Positions 33,281 through 41,423 of a stretch of 51,751 bases of DNA are shown here, piece after piece. The first letter of the stretch is position 1. Each line of letters starts with the position of its first letter. Both the position numbers and the translations under genes were made by a program. Under the pieces are notes generated by a model. That model worked only from the letters and a program-made list of their open reading frames with translations, ran no database searches and was not told the origin of the DNA. Location of the stretch: assembly GCA_937897585.1 (NCBI GenBank), contig CALCNY010000187.1, positions 1-51,751 of the forward strand. Reading direction: 5' to 3'. This stretch comes from an uncultured Chitinophagaceae bacterium (GTDB lineage: Bacteria > Bacteroidota > Bacteroidia > Chitinophagales > Chitinophagaceae).

Positions 33281-34969
33281 ATGAAAATATATAAATTAAT
33301 ACTAGGAATTGTCTTGGTGAGTTCATTAGGAGCTTGCAAGAAAATGGATAGTTTACTAGATAATCCAAATTCAATCAGTCCAAATCAAGCGAATGTTGAT
33401 TTATTGCTGAATCAATCACAAATATCATTCACAGGTGTATATACATCACTTAGTGATTATGGTGCAGAATTAACACGCCAGCAAGTGATGTTCGGTCCTT
33501 TGTATAGCAATGCTTACCAACCCACTTCATTTGATGGTGTTTGGGACAATGCTTATACAGGCGTTATCAAAAATATCAATACTTTAATTCCATTGGCTTT
33601 GCAACAGAAAAAATACAAGCATGCAGGTATGGCTCAAGTGTTGAAGGCTTATACTTTAGGAAGCATGGTTGATTTCTTTGGAGATATTCCTAACAGTGAA
33701 TCTATTTTAGGTGTAGATAATTTGAATCCTAAAGCAGATGCGGGCGCTACTGTTTATCAAACTGTAATTACTTTATTAGATAGTGCTATCAGCAATTTTG
33801 ATAAGGCAGGAAGTGCTGCAGGTCCAACAGATGATTTGTTTTATAACGGAAATTATGCGAATTGGTCAACTGCAGCCAAAACCTTGAAATTGAAATTTTT
33901 AATGCAAACAAGATTGGTGAATCCTGGTGTAAGTGCACAGATTGATCAATTAATTTCTGATGGAGATTTGATTTCAAGTGCAGCACAAGATTTTGTTTTC
34001 AAATATTCTACAGTAAACAATTCTCCTGATAGTCGCCATCCACACTATGCAAGAAATTACAACAATGCAAGTACGGGCTCTAATAGCGTAAGAGATTATA
34101 TTGGCACTTATTTTATGTGGGCATTGGCGTATGAAAAATCAGGCGGTGCATTATCAGGCTTGGATCCAAGACGTCGTTTTTATTTGTATCGTCAAAGAAC
34201 AAACTATGCTGATGTAAATGAAAATAGTTGTCCTTGTGCGTTTCAGGTAACACCGGGTCATTTCCCAACAGGAATGCCATTCTGTTTACCAGGTTCAAGT
34301 GGCGGTTATTGGGGAAGAGATCATGGAGACAATACAGGTATTCCTCCAGATCAACCTTCAAGAACAACTTGGGGTGTGTATCCTGCTGGTGGCGAATTTG
34401 ATGCCAGTCAAGCAACTTCAGTTAACAACACAAGAGGTGGAAAAGGCGCAGGTATTGATCCAATCTGGATGTCATTTTTTACAAATTTCATGATGGCAGA
34501 AGCGGCTTTAGAAATGGGAATTACAACTGGTGGAGATGCCAGAACTTTATTGGAAGCCGGTGTAAGAGCGTCTATTTCTAAAGTATTAGGTTTCCCTTCT
34601 ACAGTAGGCGTTACTGTTCCAACAAATCTTATTCCTTCAAACAATGCTATCAACACTTACGTAACAACAGTTATGGATGCTTATGATGCTGCTGCTAGTG
34701 ATGCAGAGCGTTTAAGTATTATTGAAAAAGAATACTATTTAGCAGCTTGGGGAAATGGTATCGAGCCATATAACAATTACAGAAGAACTGGTTATCCAGA
34801 TAATTTACAGTTAAATGTTTCATCAGCAACTCCTGGTTATTTTATCAGATCATTATTTTATCCTGCTGTTTACATCAATAGAAATTTAAATGCTCCTGCT
34901 CAAAAAAATCCGGGCGTGGCTGCAGATAAAGTTTTCTGGGATAACAATCCGGATAATTTTGTTCAATAA
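33281..34969 (+). CDS. SusD/RagB family surface lipoprotein
   Basis: The 562-residue product has a lipoprotein signal with Cys19 (SSLGACKK) followed by acidic and polar residues, consistent with surface export. The pattern of tetratricopeptide-like helices and NPNSISPNQANVDLLLNQSQ near the N-terminus fits the SusD-like_2 branch, as does AEAALEMGITTGGDARTLLE and the C-terminal YFIRSLFYPAVYINRN. It is the extracellular lid of the SusC transporter and binds the nutrient before uptake. Translation of the next gene starts 51 bases downstream. Confidence 0.92.
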   Translation: MKIYKLILGIVLVSSLGACKKMDSLLDNPNSISPNQANVDLLLNQSQISFTGVYTSLSDYGAELTRQQVMFGPLYSNAYQPTSFDGVWDNAYTGVIKNINTLIPLALQQKKYKHAGMAQVLKAYTLGSMVDFFGDIPNSESILGVDNLNPKADAGATVYQTVITLLDSAISNFDKAGSAAGPTDDLFYNGNYANWSTAAKTLKLKFLMQTRLVNPGVSAQIDQLISDGDLISSAAQDFVFKYSTVNNSPDSRHPHYARNYNNASTGSNSVRDYIGTYFMWALAYEKSGGALSGLDPRRRFYLYRQRTNYADVNENSCPCAFQVTPGHFPTGMPFCLPGSSGGYWGRDHGDNTGIPPDQPSRTTWGVYPAGGEFDASQATSVNNTRGGKGAGIDPIWMSFFTNFMMAEAALEMGITTGGDARTLLEAGVRASISKVLGFPSTVGVTVPTNLIPSNNAINTYVTTVMDAYDAAASDAERLSIIEKEYYLAAWGNGIEPYNNYRRTGYPDNLQLNVSSATPGYFIRSLFYPAVYINRNLNAPAQKNPGVAADKVFWDNNPDNFVQ

Positions 34970-35020
34970 TAAAACCAATAGAAAAGCTAAAAAGTAAAAA
35001 TAATTTTTTAAAAAATTCAC

Positions 35021-35899
35021 ATGAAAAAGATATCATTAATCCTCAGTTTGTTTGTTCTGCTTTTCGCCAGCTCATGCAAAAAAACAGACAATCCAAATCC
35101 ATTGTCTGATGTAAAGAATCTTTCTGTAGGTTCTTACCTTACATTAGTTGAAAATGTAAACCTCAATTTTGAATACAATAATCCAGCATCTACAGCTTCT
35201 ATTAAAGTAGGTAAATATGGCTCTCCAATCAGCAAAGTTGTAATCTATGTTGTTGAAGGTGCAAATTCAGATCCTGCGGCATGGCATCAAATCAAAGAAG
35301 TAAATTTTACAGGTGATGGAACTGTTCTTGCTGTTACCAGCCAGGAAGTAGCAACTGCATTAAGCGTAAATGTAAGCGATTTGGCTGCAGGTAATTTCTA
35401 CACTTTTTACAACAAAATCATTACCACGGATGGCAGAACTTTTGACATTTCCAACGCAGGAAATGCTTTGGCTACCAATTCAAATTACAATGCTTGTTTT
35501 CAATGGCAGGCATATATCACTTGTCCATTTGTAGCACCTGTAGGTGGTAATTTCCAAGTGGTTCAAGATGACTGGGTTGATTGGTATCCTGGTGATGTAG
35601 TTAATATAATTGATGGACCAGGCGCTAACCAAATTGATTTGAGTGATGTATGGCCTAATGCGGCAATTGGTAATATCGTTGATCATTTGGTGGTAAATAT
35701 TGATCCTGCAACAGGTACAGCTACTGTTCCGTTTGTAACATTTGGAGATTACGGTGCATTGGCTACGGCTCAAGGTGCTTTTGATAATGATGTTGCGGGT
35801 TATGTGTTCTCTTGTACAGGTTATGTTACGTTGACAATGAAAATAACTTACAATGGTGTGGCTCAGGGTAATTTCAAATTAATATTGCAGAAGTTGTAA
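35021..35899 (+). CDS. SusCD-associated lipoprotein of unknown function
   Basis: The 292-residue product has a lipoprotein signal (ASSCKKTD, Cys19). The mature part is rich in beta-strand patterns and aromatic residues, with two apparent halves: about residues 30-145 resemble a fibronectin/Ig-like fold, and about 165-290 (FQVVQDDWVDWYPGDVVNI onward) form a second beta domain. I recognise no named family. Its position as third gene of a susCD operon, like SusE/SusF, suggests a surface-exposed accessory that binds the same nutrient; this is inference from position. A terminator follows 24 bases after the stop. Confidence 0.6.
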   Translation: MKKISLILSLFVLLFASSCKKTDNPNPLSDVKNLSVGSYLTLVENVNLNFEYNNPASTASIKVGKYGSPISKVVIYVVEGANSDPAAWHQIKEVNFTGDGTVLAVTSQEVATALSVNVSDLAAGNFYTFYNKIITTDGRTFDISNAGNALATNSNYNACFQWQAYITCPFVAPVGGNFQVVQDDWVDWYPGDVVNIIDGPGANQIDLSDVWPNAAIGNIVDHLVVNIDPATGTATVPFVTFGDYGALATAQGAFDNDVAGYVFSCTGYVTLTMKITYNGVAQGNFKLILQKL

Positions 35900-35923
35900 T
35901 CAACTTTAAAATTGATAAAGAAG

Positions 35924-35950
35924 ACGCCTCCAAGATTGGGGGCGTTTTTT
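35924..35950 (+). terminator. Terminator of the susCD operon
   Basis: Stem ACGCCTCC / GGGGGCGT (one G-T pair) with a 6-base loop is followed by TTTTT. It lies shortly after the third gene of the operon. Confidence 0.8.
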
Positions 35951-36262
35951 ATGTGGCCCCTAAATTTCCCCAAGGGTGATTTTGATTATGTTTTGTATTA
36001 TTTCACTGTTGAAATTGAAGTCAATTATTTTTTTAGCTCACCGTTAAAATGTAGAAAGAATAGAGTAAGTGTTATTTAACAGAGGGAAAGCGTGAAAAAA
36101 ACGATTTTATTTTATCCCACCATTTAAACGGTGAAAGTAATTGCAGCGGTGTAAAAAACAGAGAGAAAACGTGAAAAAAAACTTATCTATTGTAATCCAC
36201 CGTTTAAATGGTGGGCTAGGATATCCGGTGTAAAAGAACACAAGAAAAAAGTGAAAAAAACG
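35951..36262 (+). repeat. Palindromic element plus ~80-bp tandem repeat
   Basis: A degenerate palindromic element (GGCCCCTAAATTTCCCC, 35955) precedes three units with a period of about 80 bp. Each ends AACAGAG(A/G)GAAA(A/G)CGTGAAAA or a variant (36078, 36157, 36237). Two units contain the palindrome-like CACCATTTAAACGGTG (36118-36133) and its mirror CACCGTTTAAATGGTG (36198-36213), so they also form a long-range inverted repeat. There is no gene here. Confidence 0.7.
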
Positions 36263-36291
36263 CAAAAAAATCCCTCTCCCCAAAAAAACCT

Positions 36292-36321
36292 TTTGAACTC
36301 TCAAAATTCCATGTATTTTTG
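36292..36321 (+). promoter_or_regulatory. Candidate promoter of the PDZ protein gene
   Basis: TTTG (36292-36295), an 18-base spacer and TATTTTTG (36314-36321) match the Bacteroidota -33/-7 promoter well, with a leader of about 27 bases to the ATG. The -33 box is part of a CCTTTTGAACTC copy of a dispersed repeat family. Confidence 0.5.
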
Positions 36322-36354
36322 ATGTACTAAAAATTTCGTAGTAAAGATTTAAAC

Positions 36355-37386
36355 ATGAAAAAAACATTATTTACCCTTACAGCAGCACTTGCCATTTCTA
36401 CATTTGCATTGGCACAAGAAGAAAAAAAATCAACAGAAAACAAATCCGAAACTAGTGAAATCATCATCCGCAAAGATGGAGATAAGGAAACCAAAATCAC
36501 CGTTCAAATCGATGGTGATAATATTATGGTCAATGGAAAACCTATGGTTGAATTCAATGACGACGGTGTGAAAATTCTCAAAAGAAAAATGATGATTACA
36601 GATGGTAGTCCGTTGTTAATTGATGGCGACTTCAACTTTAATGGAGATTTCAACGATGAAGAAGAAAAAACTGATAGCACCGCATTTCTTGGGGTGAGCA
36701 CTGAAAAATCTGCAAAAGGTGCAAAAGTCATTTCATTATCTAAAGAAAGTCCTGCTGAAAAAGCCGGCCTTTTAGAAAACGACATCATCACCAAAATAAA
36801 CAACCAGAAAGTTGAAGGTCCTGAATCTTTGTATGATGCAGTTACAGTCAATAAGCCTGGTGATGAAGTGAAAATAACTTACCTCAGAAATGGCAAAGAA
36901 AAAACAGCAAAAGCCATTTTACAGTTTAAAAAACAAATACAAAGGAAAGTAATTGTGATGAACAACGGAAGAAGACCAAGAAGGCCCAATCCTCCAGGCT
37001 TCCCTCCACCACCAATGGGAAACGACGAATCAGATGTAATGATAGATATGGCACATCCAAATTTCCCTGCTGAAGGATTGCCTTTACAATTTAATCCATT
37101 CCCTCCTAAACAAAAATTAGGCGTAAAAATTCAGGATACTGAAGAAGGTAATGGCGTGAAAGTAATTGACGTTGCAGAAAATTCAGTTGCCGCAAAAGCA
37201 GGTGTGATGAAAGATGATATCGTTACAGAAATATCTGGACAAAAAATCAATAACACCGATGACATCAGGGCTTTGCTTAGCGAAGATGAAAAAAGAGAAT
37301 CATTCAAAATTAAAGTGATGAGAAATGGTAAAGAAATGGAGTTTGATGTAAAGCCTCCAAAAAAGCTAAAAACAATGAATCTTTAA
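36355..37386 (+). CDS. Secreted protein with two PDZ domains
   Basis: The 343-residue product has a signal peptide (about residues 1-20, LAISTFALAQ), a charged region of about 80 residues, and a first PDZ domain (about 108-190; FLGVSTEKSAKGAKVISLSK, then AEKAGLLENDIITKINNQ). A basic, proline-rich linker (about 205-222) leads to a second PDZ domain (about 254-333; KLGVKIQDTEEGNGVKVI, KAGVMKDDIVTEISGQ). There is no protease domain, unlike HtrA/DegP, so it is probably a periplasmic peptide-binding adaptor. A terminator follows 50 bases after the stop, so it is likely monocistronic. Confidence 0.85.
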   Translation: MKKTLFTLTAALAISTFALAQEEKKSTENKSETSEIIIRKDGDKETKITVQIDGDNIMVNGKPMVEFNDDGVKILKRKMMITDGSPLLIDGDFNFNGDFNDEEEKTDSTAFLGVSTEKSAKGAKVISLSKESPAEKAGLLENDIITKINNQKVEGPESLYDAVTVNKPGDEVKITYLRNGKEKTAKAILQFKKQIQRKVIVMNNGRRPRRPNPPGFPPPPMGNDESDVMIDMAHPNFPAEGLPLQFNPFPPKQKLGVKIQDTEEGNGVKVIDVAENSVAAKAGVMKDDIVTEISGQKINNTDDIRALLSEDEKRESFKIKVMRNGKEMEFDVKPPKKLKTMNL

Positions 37387-37435
37387 TTTTATTATTTTTT
37401 AAGTCGATTGGTATATAATTTCTAAATTTTTAATG

Positions 37436-37462
37436 AAGGGGGAGTAATATCCTCCTTTTTTA
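37436..37462 (+). terminator. Terminator of the PDZ protein gene
   Basis: Stem AAGGGGGA / TCCTCCTT (one G-T pair) with a 6-base loop runs into TTTTT. It lies between the PDZ gene and gatB. Confidence 0.7.
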
Positions 37463-37474
37463 TTTTTTACTTTC

Positions 37475-37482
37475 TACATTTG
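37475..37482 (+). promoter_or_regulatory. Candidate -7 promoter element of gatB
   Basis: TACATTTG matches TAnnTTTG and ends 18 bases before the TTG start of gatB. A transcript from here would contain no ATG before that TTG, which supports the TTG start. Confidence 0.4.
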
Positions 37483-37500
37483 AGTACATAAAAAAAATAG

Positions 37501-38949
37501 TTGAGTATATTCGAAAAATATCAATTGGTTATTGGGTTAGAAGTTCATGCGCAATTGTCTAACAAAAGCAAATTGTTCTGCGCTGATGACACATCATTTG
37601 GATCCACTCCCAATACACAGGTTAGTCCGATTTCTTTGGCCCATCCTGGAACCTTACCCAAGTTGAATCAAAAAGCAGTAGAACTTGCTGTCAAACTGGG
37701 CATCGCTTTAAATTGTGAAATCGAATCTTACAACTATTTCGCACGTAAAAATTATTTCTATCCTGATCTTCCCAAAGGATATCAGATTAGTCAGCATACA
37801 GCACCAATTTGCAAAGGAGGAAATGTTTTAATTGATTCTCAAGAGGGAATAAAACATATTCAGCTTAATAGAATTCATATCGAAGAAGATGCAGGAAAAA
37901 GCATTCATGATGCTGATGATAATTATACCTTAATCGATTTAAACAGAGCCGGAACTCCATTAGTAGAAATCGTTACAGAGCCTGTAATTCACAGTGCGGA
38001 AGATGCTTTTTTATTTCTTACGGAATTGCGTAAAACGCTTCGCTGGCTTGATGTATGTGATGGCAATATGGAAGAGGGGAGTATGCGTTGTGATGCAAAT
38101 ATTTCTATAAGATTAAAAGGCGACTTAACATTAGGCAAACGCGTTGAAGTAAAAAATCTCAATAGCATCAGAAATGTAAAACGAGCTATCGACATTGAAT
38201 TTGAAAGATTGGTTGCCCTAACAGAAAATAATGAAAGCATCACTCAGGAAACCAGAAGTTATGATGCAGATAACAACTCCACTTTTTCATTAAGAACAAA
38301 AGAAGATGCTGAAGATTATCGTTATTTCCCAGAGCCGGATTTACCTCCATTTATTATTACTCAAACCTACATTGATGATATAAAATCGAAAATGCCTGAT
38401 TTGCCTAATCAAGTTAAAAGCAAATACATCAATGAATTTGGACTTTCAGCATACGATGCTTCGGTGATTTGCAGTGATAAAGAAGATGTATTATTTTTTG
38501 AGTCGGTAATAAAATATTCACAAGATTTTAAAGCTGTTGCCAACTGGATGCTCGGTCCTTTGAAATATTATTGCAATGAAAATGGAATTGGCTTTTCTGC
38601 ATTTCCACTTTCAGCCCAATTGATTGCTGATTTGATTACGCTAACATCATCGGGCAAATTAAGTTTCAACAACGCATCAGGAAAAGTATTACAGGCTTTA
38701 ATTACCGATCCGAATCAAACTGCACATGAAGCCGCCACTGCATTAAATCTGATACAAGAAAGTGATAGTTCGGAATTGATGAAATGGATTGAACAAGTGA
38801 TTAACGACATGCCTGAAAAAGTAAAAGAATATAAATCGGGGAAAAAAGGATTGATTGGCTTATTTTCGGGAGAAGTAAAAAAACGAAGCAAAGGCAAAGC
38901 TGATATGCAATTAGTAAATCAACTGCTTCAAGAAAAATTAAACCAATAA
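37501..38949 (+). CDS. gatB: Aspartyl/glutamyl-tRNA amidotransferase subunit B
   Basis: The 482-residue product is the kinase/transamidase subunit of GatCAB, which converts Glu-tRNA(Gln) or Asp-tRNA(Asn) to the amidated form using ammonia from GatA. GatB signatures are VIGLEVHAQLSNKSKLFC, HPGTLPKLN, NYFYPDLPKGYQISQ, RIHIEEDAGKS, DLNRAGTPLVEIVTEP and MRCDANISIRLKG with the metal/ATP-binding residues. A C-terminal YqeY-like tail domain (about 330-480) follows. The start is TTG (Leu-Ser-Ile-Phe-Glu); no ATG or GTG is near. The TlpA-like gene begins 12 bases downstream. gatA and gatC are not here. Confidence 0.96.
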   Translation: MSIFEKYQLVIGLEVHAQLSNKSKLFCADDTSFGSTPNTQVSPISLAHPGTLPKLNQKAVELAVKLGIALNCEIESYNYFARKNYFYPDLPKGYQISQHTAPICKGGNVLIDSQEGIKHIQLNRIHIEEDAGKSIHDADDNYTLIDLNRAGTPLVEIVTEPVIHSAEDAFLFLTELRKTLRWLDVCDGNMEEGSMRCDANISIRLKGDLTLGKRVEVKNLNSIRNVKRAIDIEFERLVALTENNESITQETRSYDADNNSTFSLRTKEDAEDYRYFPEPDLPPFIITQTYIDDIKSKMPDLPNQVKSKYINEFGLSAYDASVICSDKEDVLFFESVIKYSQDFKAVANWMLGPLKYYCNENGIGFSAFPLSAQLIADLITLTSSGKLSFNNASGKVLQALITDPNQTAHEAATALNLIQESDSSELMKWIEQVINDMPEKVKEYKSGKKGLIGLFSGEVKKRSKGKADMQLVNQLLQEKLNQ

Positions 38950-38961
38950 ACCAGCATAATC

Positions 38962-40113
38962 ATGTTCAATGTAAAAAACCTAACCACGCTACTGTTATGT
39001 GTTTTCATGGCAGCATGCTCTCAAAAAAAAGATGGGCATTTCGTTGTAAACGGAAAAATTAAAAACATAAAAGATCAACATGTTTATCTTGAGCAATTGT
39101 ATTTTGGTGACAAATCGCCTGAAGTATTAGATACTGCAGAAATGAAAAATGGCAGCTTCTCATTGAAAGGAAATGGAACTGAAGAAACACTTTTTCGCGT
39201 TCGTTTTGAAAAAGAAACTAATAATTATTTAATCATCAACGATCAGGCTGAAATCAATATTGAAGCAGATGCTAATGACAAAACTATAAACAGTCAGAAA
39301 ATAAATTCACCTGCCAACAAAGGACTTAAAGATTTGATATTGGGAATGATTACCAGAGGCGAGGCCATGGATCATACAACAGCAGTTGCCGACTCGTTAC
39401 AAACTGCGGGTAATGACAGTTTGTTTACCATAGAAAAAAACAAACTCGCTTTGATGAGCGACGATTTTCAATCTTATCTAAAAAAATATATCGACAGCAG
39501 CAATGATCCGGTGTTGACCATCTTTGCAATTGGTAACGACAGAACTGCCGATGCTACAGCCATAAATGAAAGAGTCAAAAATTTAAAAAAGCGTTTTCCA
39601 ACTCATACCGGTATTGCAGATATGATTGTACAATACAACAAATATTTAGCGGAACAAAACAAACCACAAGCTCAGACTCAAACACCTGCTCGTCCTGAAG
39701 TAGGTGCAATGGCGCCAGACTTTACCTTAACAGATATAGATGGCAAACCATTTTCATTGAGCCAGTTGAAAGGACAATATGTGTTGGTGGATTTTTGGGC
39801 CAGTTGGTGTGGTCCTTGCAGAGGAGAGAATCCTAATGTGGTAGCAGCTTTCAATAAGTATAAAAATAAAAATTTTACAGTTCTTGGTGTTTCACTTGAT
39901 GAAGCAAAAGACAAATGGATGGAAGCCATCAAAAAAGATAATCTTACCTGGAAGCATGTGAGTGATTTGAAAGGATGGTATTCTTCCGTTGTTCCACTTT
40001 ATGGTTTTGATGGCATTCCTTATAATGTTTTAATCGATCCACAAGGAAAAATATTGGCTACAGAATTGAGAGAATCTGCGTTGGATGAGTTTTTGGGAAA
40101 GACGTTGAAGTAG
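38962..40113 (+). CDS. TlpA-like thiol-disulfide oxidoreductase lipoprotein with DUF4369 domain
   Basis: The 383-residue product has a lipoprotein signal (FMAACSQK, Cys19) and a beta-rich N-terminal DUF4369-type domain (about residues 27-110). A helical linker (about 115-245) leads to a thioredoxin-fold AhpC/TSA-Redoxin domain (about 248-383) with the active site WCGPC (282-286) in DFWASWCGPC. VVPLYGFDGIPYNVLID carries the cis-Pro. It reduces or reshuffles disulfides in the periplasm. The 12-base gap suggests co-transcription with gatB. A palindromic element follows five bases after the stop. Confidence 0.9.
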   Translation: MFNVKNLTTLLLCVFMAACSQKKDGHFVVNGKIKNIKDQHVYLEQLYFGDKSPEVLDTAEMKNGSFSLKGNGTEETLFRVRFEKETNNYLIINDQAEINIEADANDKTINSQKINSPANKGLKDLILGMITRGEAMDHTTAVADSLQTAGNDSLFTIEKNKLALMSDDFQSYLKKYIDSSNDPVLTIFAIGNDRTADATAINERVKNLKKRFPTHTGIADMIVQYNKYLAEQNKPQAQTQTPARPEVGAMAPDFTLTDIDGKPFSLSQLKGQYVLVDFWASWCGPCRGENPNVVAAFNKYKNKNFTVLGVSLDEAKDKWMEAIKKDNLTWKHVSDLKGWYSSVVPLYGFDGIPYNVLIDPQGKILATELRESALDEFLGKTLK

Positions 40114-40117
40114 GACG

Positions 40118-40172
40118 GCCCCCTAAATCCCCCCAAGGTGGACTTTGCTGGGTTTGCCACGAATGCACGAAT
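40118..40172 (+). repeat. Palindromic element and CACGAATGCACGAATT module
   Basis: GGCCCCCTAAATCCCCCC follows the stop codon of the TlpA-like gene almost directly, continues AAGGTGGACTTTGCTGGG, and is joined to the module GCCACGAATGCACGAATT. The next gene ends 22 bases further on, on the other strand. Confidence 0.75.
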
Positions 40173-40194
40173 TGATTTTGAATTTTAAATTATT

Positions 40195-40566
40195 TTAGTC
40201 TCGGTTCAAAAAACTTTGACTTATTTTAAAATGCTTTGAAATCACCTGCATATTTTTTTTCGAAACTCCTTTTTTTCCTGAGAGCATATCAGAAACCAAT
40301 CCTTCGCTGACATCTAATAGTCGAGCTAGATCTAATGATTTCATTTTATGTTCGATAAGTAAAGATTTTAAAATCTCCGGAAGAGAGAGTTTGTGAAACG
40401 GATGGTGGGCTTCATCGTATTTCTCAATCAGTAAGGTGAGTAATGCTATTTCATCAGAAATAGATTTTGATTTCTTTTTTAAGTTCAAAAATTCTTCTAA
40501 TTGCGTGCAATATTGTTGATACTGTGTTTTATTTCGAATGACAGTATATTTAAGAGATTGTACCAT
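40195..40566 (-). CDS. higA: HigA-type antitoxin (HTH)
   Basis: The 123-residue product has a C-terminal XRE-type helix-turn-helix (about residues 70-120), with KSLDLARLLDVSEGLVSDMLSGKKGVSKKNMQVISKHF split over the recognition and support helices. The N-terminal half holds the toxin-binding region. HigA family antitoxins neutralise HigB and repress their own promoter. The ATG lies five bases after the toxin stop codon, the toxin-first order typical of higBA. Confidence 0.85.
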   Translation of the reverse strand: MVQSLKYTVIRNKTQYQQYCTQLEEFLNLKKKSKSISDEIALLTLLIEKYDEAHHPFHKLSLPEILKSLLIEHKMKSLDLARLLDVSEGLVSDMLSGKKGVSKKNMQVISKHFKISQSFLNRD

Positions 40567-40571
40567 GATAA

Positions 40572-40904
40572 TTAATAAATGTTTATCAAATATTGTTTGC
40601 CTTGTTTACATATTCGTGTATAAGCAGCATGAGATCCTAACCAGCAAATAAATAAATGAACTTGTTTGTTACCAAAGTAGTATTTGGCAATCAACCTGTA
40701 TTTATTGCCGGCAATATTGAAAACCACTCGTGAGCTTTCATTGCCTAATAAATCAGCTGCTGAAAATGTCTTTTTTATATCACCGGGAATTTTCCAATCT
40801 GCAACTTTTACTTTATTCACCCACTCATTCAACGACACAAAACTATCAGGGTGTATAAATGTAAATTCATTAATTGATTTTATTTTGATGATATGCGTTT
40901 TCAA
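40572..40904 (-). CDS. higB: HigB-type mRNA interferase toxin
   Basis: The 110-residue product belongs to the HigB toxin family (PF09907). Typical segments are SLNEWVNKVKVADWKIPGDI, the RVVFNIAGNKYRLIAKY core strand pair with the conserved Asn and Arg, and HLFICWLGSHAAYTRICK, matching the usual FxGTHxEY end. HigB cleaves mRNA on the ribosome. No ATG is available; TTG at 40902-40904 is the probable start. A small palindrome just upstream is a likely HigA operator. Confidence 0.85.
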   Translation of the reverse strand: MKTHIIKIKSINEFTFIHPDSFVSLNEWVNKVKVADWKIPGDIKKTFSAADLLGNESSRVVFNIAGNKYRLIAKYYFGNKQVHLFICWLGSHAAYTRICKQGKQYLINIY

Positions 40905-40927
40905 AAGGCAATGTAAAATTAGTGAAA

Positions 40928-40944
40928 CTTCACAAAAAGTGAAG
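40928..40944. promoter_or_regulatory. Candidate HigA operator
   Basis: CTTCAC-AAAAA-GTGAAG is a perfect inverted repeat 24 bases upstream of the toxin start. An overlapping GTGAA-ACTT-CAC is on its left. On the minus strand TAATTTTA, a near match to the -7 element, lies between the palindrome and the start, so a bound repressor would block the promoter. Confidence 0.5.
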
Positions 40945-41025
40945 AAGATATTTGAGTTTCAAAGTTCGTTTTTGAAGCAATGAAAGCAAGGGGAAAAACA
41001 ACATAGAAAAGGTGTTTTTATTTTT

Positions 41026-41416
41026 TCACGCAAAGTTCGCAAAGGGGCGAGGGCGCAAAGATTATATTTTCTAAATTGTTCCATAGGAACATCTCGTTTT
41101 TAGCCCGATATGATAGTTATGTAGTTTCGTTCCTTCGGAACTTTTGTTTTGCCATTGTTGGTCTTGTGACCAACAAAAAAAAGGTAAGCCACGAATTCAC
41201 GAATTTATTTTACCGCGGAGAAGAGAGAAAGTAGAGGTTGCGCGGAGCTATTCGATACTGCTGATTGCTCCCCTATCATTCGTGGATTTCCCCCTTTGGG
41301 GGATTAAGGGGGCTTGGGGTTGGGGGTGAGGTTTTCCCATTCAGAAGAAAATAACCATTTCATTTCCAAAATCCCACTTCTACATTTTACAATGGATATT
41401 TTACATTTTACATTCC
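41026..41416 (-). repeat. Longest copy of the mosaic repeat family
   Basis: In order: CACGCAAAGTTCGCAAAGGG (41028), GTTCCATAGGAACATC (41079), GTTCCTTCGGAAC (41129), the hairpin GTTGGTC-TTGT-GACCAAC (41157-41174), GCCACGAATTCACGAATT (41189), an ACCGCGGAGAAGAGAGAAAG module with AGTAGAGGTTGCGCGGAG (41211-41247), CTGATTGCTCCCCTATCATT (41261), TTCCCCCTTTGGGGGATTAA (41288), a GGGGTGAGG module and an AT-rich module with CTACATTTTACAATGG. It fills the gap between the higBA promoter and the XRE gene. The copies at 5186-5598 share most modules in reverse order. Confidence 0.8.
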
Positions 41417-41423
41417 CTCTCTC

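Noticed and set aside
40684..40983. Plus-strand frame antisense to the HigB gene
   Set aside because: It mirrors the toxin gene and has no recognisable features.
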